NCBI GenBank assembly: GCA_028023455.1
Contig: JAQFVV010013075.1
Span: forward strand, 186,001 to 250,000
Reading direction: 5' to 3'
Length of the DNA stretch: 64,000 nt
DNA from: Epiperipatus broadwayi
Taxonomy: Eukaryota; Onychophora; Udeonychophora; Euonychophora; Peripatidae
Positions 48,670 to 60,299 of the stretch are shown here, piece after piece. The translations under genes and the position numbers were made by a program. Below the pieces are notes generated by a model. That model worked only from the letters and a program-made list of their open reading frames with translations, ran no database searches and was not told where the DNA came from. Positions within the stretch are counted from its first letter, which is position 1. Each line of letters opens with the position of its first letter.

Positions 48670-49370
48670 CAGACAATGATACTGTGGAAAAGAAAATCGA
48701 CGATCTATTATATAAAGGAAAGGGAAAGCAGGCTAGATCACCTTCATCTCAGCCTGAGTGTAGTACAAACAGCAGGTAGGATTTTATAATAAATGGTCAT
48801 GTCGTTTTAGGGTCAAATGCATGGACTTCAGTTTTCCGAGTGTTGTGTGTATAGATCAGTCTGCTTTCTGTGTTCTGGGATTGGAGATGGTAGGAATGTA
48901 GAAGAATGATTGGAGGTCTTGGCATGGTCTGGAAGTTCTGTGATGTTGTAGTAGAGCAGGCAGAAATGAAAATTCCTCTGGGTTTTATTCCACTGCAAAA
49001 GACTCTGTAAGCCTCAATAAGGAATGATCATGAGTGTAGTGGATGGCAGAGATGAAAATCCCTCTGGGATGAGTTCTTTAATATGTAGTCATTGGACTCA
49101 TACATTTTACTTTGCTTGGCTGTCGCAGAGCTCTAGATATTACAGATCTTTATGCTGTGATTCTGTGTTTCTTGGTGTTTCTGGCATGGGGAGATCAATG
49201 CAGACTTGGCTTGTGAGCATAAATGCTTGGGAGATGGGGTTTCATACCTCAGGGTTCTGGATGTCAGGCCTACTGTTCACCAAAGATATATGCTATAAAA
49301 TTTAAAGTTTTTGTAAAATATGATTAATAATAAAGACATTAAAATGATAAACTCCATTTAAACATCTCAT
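48670..49370 (+). other. Internal region where pol would be expected, no domain seen
   Basis: Only about 700 bp separate gag from the polypurine tract, too little for pol. A stretch near 48780-48815 (FIINGHVV) faintly recalls the start of an aspartic protease, so an internal deletion just after the protease start is possible. The 93-codon frame at 49024-49305 has no recognised domain. Confidence 0.4.
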
Positions 49371-49373
49371 GTC

Positions 49374-49382
49374 AGAGAGGGG
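49374..49382 (+). promoter_or_regulatory. Polypurine tract
   Basis: AGAGAGGGG, three bases before the 3' LTR start, is the expected primer for plus-strand DNA synthesis in LTR retroelements. Confidence 0.65.
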
Positions 49383-49385
49383 TAA

Positions 49386-51752
49386 TGTGCCAGGCACGTT
49401 TGATGTGGCCAAGCACAAGATAAGGTCAGATAAATTAATGGTCAAAAATATGTAAAAAGCCATTAAATTGGGGGTGGGTATACTATTTATATAATTAAAA
49501 TTTGTTATAAATTAAGAGAGAGAACTGTGGCCATAGCATAAACTCACACACACATATGATTAAAGCCAATGTTTAAAGGCTTAGAAATACGTATTTGCAA
49601 TTTTGATTTTTTTTTAAAGAAAAAGATGACTCCAAAATGTATTTATAATTTTAAATATTTTTGTTTGTTGAAGAAACAGCATTTATTTAACAAATTGTTA
49701 TTCTCTATTTATATTTTTTTGAGTGTTTACAAAATGTAAAAAGGAAAATTTTAAATATTACTGTTGATTAAAAATATTTAAGAAGAATTTAAAAATCGAG
49801 GTTTTAATGGTCATTTTTCTCTTCAGTTGCATTTGAGCAAGTCATTGTCTTAAAGTTAAGAAAAGCCTAAAGGCATTCTGTCTTCCTGTCCATGCTAAAA
49901 TAATTTTAACAGGACAAAACAGTTTAATTAAACTTGCGATAATGCTGGGAGAGAAGAATGCCCAATCTAACTGAAATATTTTTGTTAAAGCTTCAATTGT
50001 AATAATGTAATTACTAAGGAAAAATGAAAAAGATGTTATCTTTTATTAAAATTTTCATTCGTGATATATGTGATCTGAATGGAGATATAAAAAAATAGGA
50101 GAAAACTAATTGGAAATCAAATTCTTAAAACAATTAGTCAAACCAATTCAAGGAGATTTAATTAATTTTTGTGTATGGAGGTGGGATATCTGTTCTGAAA
50201 TTGCGAGAGGGCAGTTGACTTTTGCTTTTCAAAGATGGGAGTTCACCTTAGTTTTTCTAAGAAGGCAGTCTAACTTTTTCTTGTCAAAGAGAGCAGTTCA
50301 CGTTTGCAAATCTTATGGGGAAGCTAATACTATTCTAGAAACAACACGAAGTCATGCAACTGTTTTAATCATGCTGATTCTAATACCTGGTAAGCTGTAA
50401 GATTTACTCTAATAAGCAAGAAAAAAAAATTAATATTCTTCTGTCATTCTAAATCAACAGACATTAATCCAGGCCATCATTGAAATAACCTAGCAGTTAA
50501 CCAGTCAGTTGATTCGGATGGAAGCATAACTACAACAAGCCATCGAAGCCTGCAGTTAACCTAGAATCCTTAAACCAATAAAGGATGACTAATATTGTTT
50601 AATATACTATTTAATATCCATTCTCCAACTATGATGCCAATCAAGCATTCACTTGCAGATAAAGTGGTCATGGAATAGAAGCCGACTTCAGCTCGCCCGT
50701 CCAGCTCCTCTCCTGCCATCCCACAAGAATGTAAATGCGGATATTCGAACACCAAGCGATGATCAAGTCATGAACTTGTGCTGCAGTCAGGTCCAGCCTT
50801 TGTCGCAGTAGATGAACGTATAGTATAGCCCACTCAAAACCCATACAAGAATGAAACTTATAAACTTTATCAGGTACACTATTTTTTTGTGTTTATTTTA
50901 TTTTAAATTTAATACCCATTTCATAAATATATATTTCATATACATACATACATAAACACATCTGTATATAACTCGTTAAATTTTTCTTGTTTGTGTAATG
51001 CATATGTGTGAGTCTATTTATAATCCAGAGATCAGTATATCTCTCGTGTATAATTATTTAATACATTTACTGATTTAAGAAAAAAAAATTTTTTTTTCAT
51101 TTAATCAAATTATTGCTCTATTAAGTAATTCTTTATGATTAGTTTTGTTTTATTAATATGATGTGTGTAATGTATAATATGCGCTTGTATATTTATTCAA
51201 TTTGGGAACTTTAATTTTATATTTATGTTATAAATGGTAGGGGGTATTGGGTTAATAAAAGATTTTATAATTTAAAAGCAACTACTGCCATATATTCCAT
51301 ATTTTTTTCATCATTTACTTTATCTAACCCCATATTAGTTAGTTATGCGAGTTTTCTGAGCCCCAATTCTTTTAACTGAGTATAAGAGTATGCTGAGCTA
51401 GCAAATGGGATACCTTCTTACTGGAACCTAAATCTTTATTTTCATGAGGATACTTATTTATTATTTTTTATGAATAATTATCTATCAGCACACATGCCCT
51501 AATATCCTTTGAACTTGCATATCCTTTCAGGAGGAGAGTTAAATTTCCTTCTGGGAGTGGCGTGAGGGGTTGATTTAGAGTCACCCCCCAAAGGTATGTA
51601 AGATTCAACCTTTCCATAAGTATCTTCTGTGTCCGTAACACTGTTACGGTAAAGTTTTGAATTTCTTCTTACTCCACCATGTTGCCATATTTTCCCTCAT
51701 GTTCAGTTTATGCACATGCTCATATAAATGGAGTAAGTGGTTAACCGGTATA
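49386..51752 (+). repeat. 3' long terminal repeat
   Basis: 2367 bp, the same start and end words as the 5' LTR. Differences include an insertion near 50230 and one near 51510 (TTTGAACTTGCATATCC). It is followed by (TA)n, in which another TTGTGCCA-type junction begins at about 51779. Confidence 0.85.
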
Positions 51753-51784
51753 ATATATAAATATATATATATATATATTGTGCC

Positions 51785-54690
51785 ATTACAATTTAGTCTA
51801 TAGCTAAATTTGTAGTAATGTGCATGAAAGAAAATATAAAACAAAAATCATCACATTTTTATATAAAAAGGAAGCTGTAGGGTATCCAAGTTTAAACCCT
51901 ACAAGATCCAGTTCTAAAAGCTTAAGATAGAAAGAGAGTAGGGCAATAGTTATATTCTTCATTTGTTTGTGTGTTTATAAAAAAACTCAAAAAGAGTAGC
52001 ATACACAGTTAATTATTCAGTTTTTAATTTTTTTTTGTTAAAAAATAAAGTTATAATGCATATGTATAGGCAGTGTGTGTTATAAAAGCTATTTAGTTAG
52101 TCACTTTTAAATTACACATATTAACTTTCTTTAAAACTAACCTACACTTGCTAAATTTTACTATCTTATTCTATATTTCTATTTTTGCTTTTCTATAATT
52201 GTAATTTGGATTTAAACGCTAAGGATTTAATTTTAAATATTAGGGTTATAATTACTAAGCTAGTAATTAGATTGTTTTAATGTCAGTTTATAAATAATTT
52301 GAATGAGTGTGTGTGTACATTGCGTATATAAACTACATTTTATTTATTAAATATTGAAAGAAAAAGAAGAAAATCTGTTAAATTATTATTTTTTTTTATT
52401 CAACAATTTTGTATTATAAGGGTTGTTTTTCTGTTAAAACTTAGAGACGATGTGAGAAGTCTAATTTTAAAAGTGTCTCATCCTTAGATCAAAAGAAAGA
52501 AGCTCAAATTTGAGATGTTACATAGGTGTAAAAAAAGGATTAAGACTATTTTTTCCTTCAAAACAAGTTTGTCTAAAAATCAGGATAGTGAGATTTTTAG
52601 TACTTTCCTGCTTAAAAAAAAAACAATTTTGTTGAGAATAAGTTATAAATATAATTAAAAGAGGTGGTCAAAAAAAATTGGATATAAAATCAGTCTGGAA
52701 AATCAGTCAATATTATAGAGACTTTTAAAAATATTGAAGAGGAAAGACAAGCGTTTCAACTCTACAAAAATTCCCAATTTCAAGTCATTTTTTTTATATA
52801 CTGAATTTTTGGAGGTTAAAGATATAAGGATGTTGGGCTAGAAAAAATAGATATATCTCATCGTGGGGCTATATCCAGGCCACCTTGGAACCAGCATATC
52901 ATATACAAAAGAAAAGATGTCTTGTCTGAAAAATAATATTCTACACCTTTCAACTGACCGAGAGAAATAAGATGTTTTTAAATAGAAAGAAGAAAACATT
53001 CACCTGCATTTGGAGGCGATCAGGAAAAAGAGTAATCTACTGATAAATATTAAATCATCAAGTTCAATTAATTGTTCCAGTAACTGAGTTTAAACCCAAG
53101 AAAAATTATAAATGTGAAAACAACTGCTGTACTTCATCCACTAAAAAAATCATGCTTGACAGGAAGAGAAAAAGAGTTAATATAATGATTTCCAAATTGT
53201 CCACTAAAGCAAATAATCTCAATGGCATCATCATCATCAAATAATTATACACCTCAAGAGATTGTTCCAAAGAAAAGCAGAAATGGTAATTGCAAAAGTA
53301 TAGACATTAAACAAGATAAATTTGACTCATTGGAAGTTGTTACAAAGAATAGAACTGGTAATATAATTTTTTCTTTATATATTCTCATTACAATATCAGA
53401 GACTTAATAAAATTTTAGCAACAGTGGTATATTTTTGTTTAAAGAACTTTTAAAACAACCAAGATCAATTGAAACTCAGAATTTCTTAATAATGATAAAC
53501 ATAAGCTTCATTAATGATTTTATATGTACTAAAATTATGATCATCTATTAACTTAAAGTTATGAAATGTTATTAATATGTAACATATTTTTTTGTTGTTG
53601 TTATTGTTATTTTGTTCTAAATAATATTTTTGTTATTATGGGAATAAAACATGCACATACATAATAATATAATACTTGTTGATATATATAACTGTGTGTG
53701 AATGTAAAACAATAGGCCATATTAAGAATATTAGAGTATTGTGCTTTAAGTTAAAGTATAGCATTTCAGAGGGTAGAAGGGAGGGGGAGAAAAATAATTT
53801 AAAACTTGTTCTGGAAATCTTGCTCTTTCACTTCTACTAACATTTATTTTTTATCATTCTACTTTACATGTTAGATTTATAAAAGTATGTGTGCCAATGA
53901 GTGAATATTTTTTTTGTTTATGAAATATTTTCTTGTGAAGTGAGAATCTTAGCAAATTTGACATCTAATTTAATATAAAATTATACCAGTTGCGGGAAAG
54001 GGGGAAGAATTTAAAATTAATGTTATGATTTTAAAACAGTTGATTATGATTATTGTTGTTATTGTTAATATAAATTTTCATGTAGATATAGAAATTTTTA
54101 TGTATATGTTAGAAATGCAGTAATAAATATTAGTTTATTTTATTAAACGAGGTGTATATATTTCATTAAGAGTAGTCTTTATTAAGTGTGATCATTCATC
54201 ATCAAGGTGAATATTAGCTATTTAAGTTCCAATTAGATATACTAAAATTAAGCAATAATTATGAATTTCTTTATAAAAATTAGGTTTATGATTAGGCTTA
54301 GTCCTAAAGCTGTGGTTAACTATTATCGTTATCATTATCATCGTCATCATCACATTGTAATTAATGGGATAGATAAATGTTTAAAGGCCATAGATAAATA
54401 AGTAATTTCATGGTATTTGATTGACATTTGTGAATAATTGCAATAACCACTATCCCATCATCTATTTCATGCAAGGATGAGTGAATTGCCATCCAATAAA
54501 TTAATCATATAATCTGAACTAGTAAAACTTATAAAAAAAAGTATTGAAATGCATTTATGATGTTAAGATCTAAGAAATGATTTCTGTCTAATGAATTTTA
54601 TATACTCCACTTTAGTTTAAAGATGTTTTATGTTTACTTAAATTTATTGCATACAGTGATATGGGTCTAAAAGCAAAATCTTCCATTTTT
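51785..54690. other. AT-rich non-coding DNA, no gene seen
   Basis: It begins at a (TA)nTTGTGCCATTACA junction like those that start the mobile units, so it may be the left part of another insertion whose end was not found. The short frame at 53222-53407 has no recognised domain. Confidence 0.45.
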
Positions 54691-54704
54691 ATTAGAAATA
54701 AAGT

Positions 54705-54800
54705 ACCAAAAAGGGATTCAAACCCGGTACATGTGAAAAAGTTATAAATATAACTTTGTCTAGGTCCAGCTAACCTAGTGGCGCCCTGATAACCAAGAGA
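54705..54800 (-). repeat. tRNA-related SINE-like segment
   Basis: On the minus strand a GGCGCCACTAGGTTAGCTGG word (A-box-like TTAGCTGG) is followed about 50 bases on by GGGTTTGAATCCC, a good B box (consensus GGTTCGANNCC). The order and spacing fit a tRNA-derived RNA polymerase III promoter. The cloverleaf is not intact, so it is not a tRNA gene. The TGGCGCCCTG word it shares with the LTR-like units may be coincidental. Confidence 0.35.
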
Positions 54801-54809
54801 TGAAAGGGA

Positions 54810-55195
54810 ATGAAATCTACTGTCTGTATACCTGAGAAGTTATTTTATTGAGTTACCAATATACTCACTCACTTGATTTCCATATAGCTGAGTTATAATA
54901 GTTTGTTCTGAATAATAATTGCTTATAGTTTGATCTACTTGTTTATTGATGATACAATACTTGCCTAACCAGGATTTGAAATAGACCAGACACCTTAAAT
55001 GACTAGTCTCCAGGCATTATTGTCTCTAACTACTGATATTATGATATCTTTAGAAATCTAATTATAGAAATATGTTTCATTTAATCCAATGATATTTTAA
55101 ATATTATGATCTTATGTATTATAGACTACTCAGGTATGGGAATATTTATATTTGAATCTTAATTCTTTTGATAGAGTTTTACTTAATTTAAGTTA
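54810..55195. other. AT-rich non-coding DNA, no gene seen
   Basis: Possible body of the SINE-like segment lies upstream on the other side; nothing recognised here. Confidence 0.45.
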
Positions 55196-55209
55196 CTATA
55201 TATATATAT

Positions 55210-58200
55210 TGTAACCGTTCGATTGTTTTCCCAACTACATAATATCACCAAAACATAAGTGCGCTAAGAATTGTAACCTCGATCACCGATCAATTCCCAC
55301 TGCACATTGTCAGCTATTAAGAGCTGTAACCAAAAGCATATCATGCTATCTATATTATGCACCAAAGACCACAACCAACATCTGGAGCAACTTACCACAG
55401 ACCAAACCAATGATATAACATAAACTTTTTATGATTTAATTTGATTGCAGCCAGGGTGTACCACGAAGACCTATCATAGTAGTATGATAAAATACATTAA
55501 ACAAATTATAAGTATGTAATGTTATTATCTTTCAAACCTTAATTTGCGATTTTCGTTGTATGAGACCCGATGGCCGACCATGTACAAGATGGCATAATTT
55601 GTAGAACTACATAAGATTATGAAATTTTAAACCATCTATATGATTTTTTAATACAAATGCTAGTCCAGGTAAAGCTTTGCAATAAATAAACATAAATACT
55701 TGGGTTTTTTTTTTATAGTTTACTATATCATTGAGAGGGTTTTTTTTTTTATAGTTTACTATATCATTGAGACTTTTATTATACTGACAAATGACAATTT
55801 AAAAACGTTAAGTAAATATATTCAATCATGTCATTATCTGGTAAATCTGTTTACAGGTTTAATAATCAATTTATATTGTATACTAGAATCAACTACGCAA
55901 AGCTAAAATGATGGAAAAGGTAAATGGGATTTTATTGTACCTTACACATCATAAACTACCAAAGACAAAAAGCATCCAAATGTTTTCTCAAAATATCACT
56001 AAACTCTTATATCATGTTGACGATAGTATGTACTTCAATGTATGCTCTATCCAAGGTTTATGATTTCTGATTTTACGAATGACAAATAGCAACGGCACAG
56101 TAAGTTTAATTATAAATCAACGTTTATTTACAAATTTATGAATAATAAGTAATTAATTCTAATGTTATAATTAAAGACATAAATAAACAAATAAAATAAA
56201 TAAATTATAATTCCATCGACTTTCTTCAATAACATATCATAGGTACAGTTTTAAAAACCTAATCATACCTTATATTTCAATTTGATATAATGAATGTATT
56301 GAGAAAATTATACTAAATTCAACATCAACTCATGAAACATCTAATGTCATTTCCAGATTCAATAAATCTATACCGTAAACTTATAATAATATAATAAATA
56401 ATATTATATCTGTAGGATTTAGCTATAATGCAATCATTAAATAAAGTGAAAATTTAAACTTACATTCAGGTAAATAATAATCAACCAACAGTTAATTATT
56501 ATGAGGTAACTTGAATAGAATGTCCTGCTACAATTTAATGATCTAACTTATAAATTATACTTACAAATGGAAGAAGATGATTTAGCAGAATAACTAAAAT
56601 ACTTTGCCCAACTTATATCTATGAAGTAAAACCATATTCCTGTGGATGCATTCATCTACACATAGGAATTAAATAACACTAAACGCTTTGTGGATATATA
56701 CACCATCATAAAGTAATAAGTATAATTACACAATTCCATGGATTAACTACCAGCACAGGAATGAGTGTAAAATACAAAAAAAAATGGCAATTAAATAATC
56801 TGCAGATTAACCACCGGCACAGATTAATGCCTTTTAACATTATAAAACAACATTACTACTTACTTCACATTAAAGTGCAAAATCATCCTCCTCAGTTATT
56901 CTGACCATTCAGAAAACACTAACATTTTAGAAAATGTGGGTTCTTGCATAATAAAATGTTACACTAATCAGGACAACTAATGTACTAACTTATCTTGCTT
57001 AAAATAAAACATATGTAATATAATATAAGTAATATTAGTATAGGAAGAGGAATCTGGAAAGACTCACAAAATACCTCATGAAAAATTGATACATCTCATA
57101 AATTCATTTAGTACTTTTCAAGCTTTTTCGCAAGTGCTATTCTCTTGAATAAGTATTCTATTCAACCCCTATTAATTTAAACTTAATAAAATATAACTTA
57201 TGAACTTCACATGCAAGTTCATCTAACGATAAAATTAAAGTAATGCATTATTCATCAAATACATAAAATCTAACAGGTGTGTGTATGATATAAATTAAAT
57301 GTATAGCATATTATAGTTCAATACATGAATTCTAGCAGGTGTGTGTATCACAAATTAAATTGTATAGCATTTTATAACTACAAATATGATCCGTGAAATC
57401 CATGTATGATGTGTCGAACAATAAATATATGAAGTAATAGCTACAATTATAGTTGAATTCCATACATGTAATTTTATCCATTTGTATTAGTTATTATAAG
57501 CACTATTAGATTAACGATTTTACGTGGCTCCATAAACATGAAACAATTCCAAAACATGACACGCAGAGTTTAAATGAAAATGTTTTTTCATAAGTTATTA
57601 ATTTCTACATTTCTCTATTAAAACTGTTCCAAGTTTATCACATCCATGCTAATATTTATTTATCCATGCTTAAATCTAGGAATACTAATTATAGCAATTA
57701 ATTTAATCATTCCAAACTGACGATAAAATTAGAAAATAGCTTTGATTAATTATTTGAAGACTGTTTTTATTATCCAAATGGTAAACAAATTAACTAGAAA
57801 ATATATTACTGGCATTGCAAAGTTAAATATCAATCAATACTTTATTTTTTATTAAAATTATAAATGGAAATATTAAACTATGTTAATAACTTTAACATTT
57901 TACTTTAATTTAAACTTCTTTTTTAAAAAGCAAATTTTCATATTTATAAAACTTCTGTAATTAAAATACTTATTTAATTTTTCCAAATTGTAGAATAATA
58001 AATATTTTAAAACATACCAGAATCTTGCAATTAATTCTGCTTTTAAACTGGAAAGCTCAGACATATTTCAAATGTAATATTGGAAAATTATTACTGGTGA
58101 TTTGATCCACCTGGCTAGCCGACTTGAACAGACTTTTAAATTTAGCAATTCATCTTATTATTAAATACCACTATGTTATTTTTACGTTTATAAAAAACTT

Positions 58201-58758
58201 TGTGGTAATCCGTTTACTTGTTAACTATTTTAAAATAAGCTTATCATATTTACACCATTTGCCTTTTACCATTTTCTTTTCTTTTTCCCCCCAAAAGCAA
58301 CACTATCAGACGATCTTTTTTTAATTTGCGCTCCTTTCTTTTTTACATTGAAACGCATAAGTAATTACTGTATTTATTTTTAATAATTAAATTTAGTTGA
58401 ACAAATAGTTTTTTTTTTAATTCAATGGAAATAATTTTTAAGACCATTTTAAACAAATAAAAATTATTATTATTTTTAATAATATTTTACCAAATTTAAT
58501 GTGTTGTCAAAAGTTTTAAAAAGATAAACATTTTGATATGAATTAGTATATGGAAAGAAGCAATTTAAATTTATTAAAATAATATAGACAACAAGTAAGG
58601 CAAAATATTACCCATTCTCTCTAATAAATTATTTTGAATATGAGAGAGTAATCTGTTCAAAGTGCAAATCAAGCCAATCAAATCACCAAAAGAAGACAGA
58701 GAAATTTTTATACCAGTTACATCAATTATTATATTTTATACTAAAATATATGGTTACA
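55210..58758. mobile_element. 3.5 kb unit with TGTAACC/GGTTACA ends between (TA)n tracts
   Basis: It starts TGTAACCGTT directly after (TA)n and ends ATGGTTACA directly before (TA)n: TG...CA ends with a perfect 7-bp terminal inversion, as in the 2.2 kb units at 6.6 and 39.9 kb but with different interior. Inside are small tandem duplications (57273 and 57335, period about 62 bp, CAGGTGTGTGTAT; about 56740 and 56805) and no credible ORF. A very long solo LTR or a non-autonomous DNA transposon would fit. Orientation unknown. Confidence 0.5.
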
Positions 58759-58764
58759 ATATAT

Positions 58765-59885
58765 ATATATATACTATTATTCCTTGCCTTGTGATATACT
58801 CGTGAGTTTCTTGGTGGATTTACTTTACTTTTTTATTAATTGGAATTCCATCCAAATTTTTCTGTTTTCTATTTTCATGCAGCAATATGGATTTGCTTGT
58901 CTTTGTTTTAACTCTGTCATTACACCATAAAATATGTGAAGATATTAAAAGGTGTTTGATTGTAACTCTTTCCTTCTGATTATTTCTCTAGATAAATAAA
59001 TAAGCCACTTACATATTTTAGTAATGGCTTGTTTCCATTATCTGCCCTACCTCCCATTGTACATTACTCTTACATTGTTTAATTGACCACACCTTTTTTA
59101 ATAAAATAGTTTTCTAACTTAATTTAAAATATGGTGTGATTCAGAGAATAACTTTTACCTTTTAACATGTATAAATTGTACACACACATGCACAGAAATG
59201 TGTGTGGATATGCAGAAATATATTACATAAACTGGGAAATAATTCTACTTTGAACAATTTTTAGCAAAAAAAAAAAAACATTTTATTATACTTATAAGCA
59301 TACACAATTATATGTTTCAACTCTCCTTTAGTCTTCCTCAAAACTATTATATAATGAACAAAATAAAATACATAACTATATAAATATAACCATAAAAATG
59401 TAAACAGTAAAATTAATAACATAATAAAAAAACAAAAAAAAAGAAAAAAAAAACAACAACATGAAATATAACAAAATATAATAAAAGTCAAATAAATATA
59501 ATCAAACCCAAATAAAATAATCTCATTTCTATTATTTTTAATAATCTCTTAATTTCTTCTATTCCTTATAAACTTAAACTTTAGTTTTATTAGCTCCTCC
59601 TTAATAAAATACTTTATAATTTTATTTTCATATGAATCTCAGTTCAACTTTAATTTTTTTTTTATTTATAATCCTATAATATTTATTTTCTTATTCATTA
59701 TTTTGTTATTAATATTTTATATTTATCTTTTTTTAATATCTAAAAATTATATATATTGTAATCTTTTAACTTATCCACTTTACTTTTATTTTTTAAAAGT
59801 AAAGAAAAATGTTTTTAAATTACTTAATATTCTAGCTCTCTTTATTACAAATTATTTAAACTAACTATATTTATAATCACTACAC
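58765..59885. other. AT-rich non-coding DNA, no gene seen
   Basis: Homopolymer-rich; frames here are phenylalanine-rich artefacts. Confidence 0.55.
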
Positions 59886-59929
59886 TTCATTATATATATT
59901 GTAGCCTAAGAAAAAGTGACAATGAGAAA

Positions 59930-60270
59930 CAAGAGCAAAATAAAGAATATGAAAGAAGAGAAAAAATATAAAAAAGAATATGGAATGGGAAACAAGAGAA
60001 AAATAAAGAATATGAAAGAAGAAAAAAAATATAAAAAAGAATATGGAAGGGTGTCAATGTCAGAAAAAAGAGGGAGAGAAATGTAAAATGAAAGAGAGTG
60101 TGAAATGAAAAATGTAAAACAAGAGAGGGTGTGAAATGAGAATGGAGAAGAAAAAAGAGAGAGAGAGAAATAAGGCATAGAAGAGGAGAGGAAGAGAGAG
60201 AGGGGAGAGAGACAGAGGGAAAGCAGGGAAATCAAGAAGAAGGAGAGAGATAAAAATAAATCAATCAAAT
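59930..60270 (+). repeat. Purine-rich tract with a 63-bp tandem duplication
   Basis: The plus strand is almost all A and G for about 330 bp. A unit beginning TAAAGAATATGAAAGAAG occurs at 59941 and 60004 (period 63). The 120-codon Ser/Leu/Phe frame on the minus strand is its translation artefact. The tract begins about 40 bases after a (TA)nTTGTAGCC junction at 59890 that resembles the starts of the mobile units. Confidence 0.8.
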
Positions 60271-60299
60271 ATCAGAGAGACTCTTCAGCTAGACACAGT

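Larger units (their letters stand above)
43783..51752 (+). mobile_element. LTR retrotransposon with 2.36 kb LTRs, gag relic, no pol
   Basis: Two direct repeats (43783-46141 and 49386-51752) begin TGTGCCAGGCACGTTTGATG and end GGTATA, enclosing 3.24 kb. The internal part has a primer-binding-site-like word after the 5' LTR, a repeated leader, a decayed gag and a polypurine tract abutting the 3' LTR. No protease, RT, RNase H or integrase block is legible. The LTRs differ by several per cent by eye, including small indels, so the insertion is not recent. Both outer flanks are (TA)n, hiding the target duplication. It is best called a non-autonomous, gag-only, probably Ty3-like element with unusually long LTRs. 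Confidence 0.85.

Noticed and set aside
54705-54800. An intact tRNA gene
   Set aside because: A- and B-box-like words are present, but acceptor and anticodon arms do not pair; kept only as a SINE-like segment.
59906-60268. 120-codon Ser/Leu/Phe ORF on the minus strand
   Set aside because: It is the complement of a purine-rich repeat, with low-complexity composition throughout.
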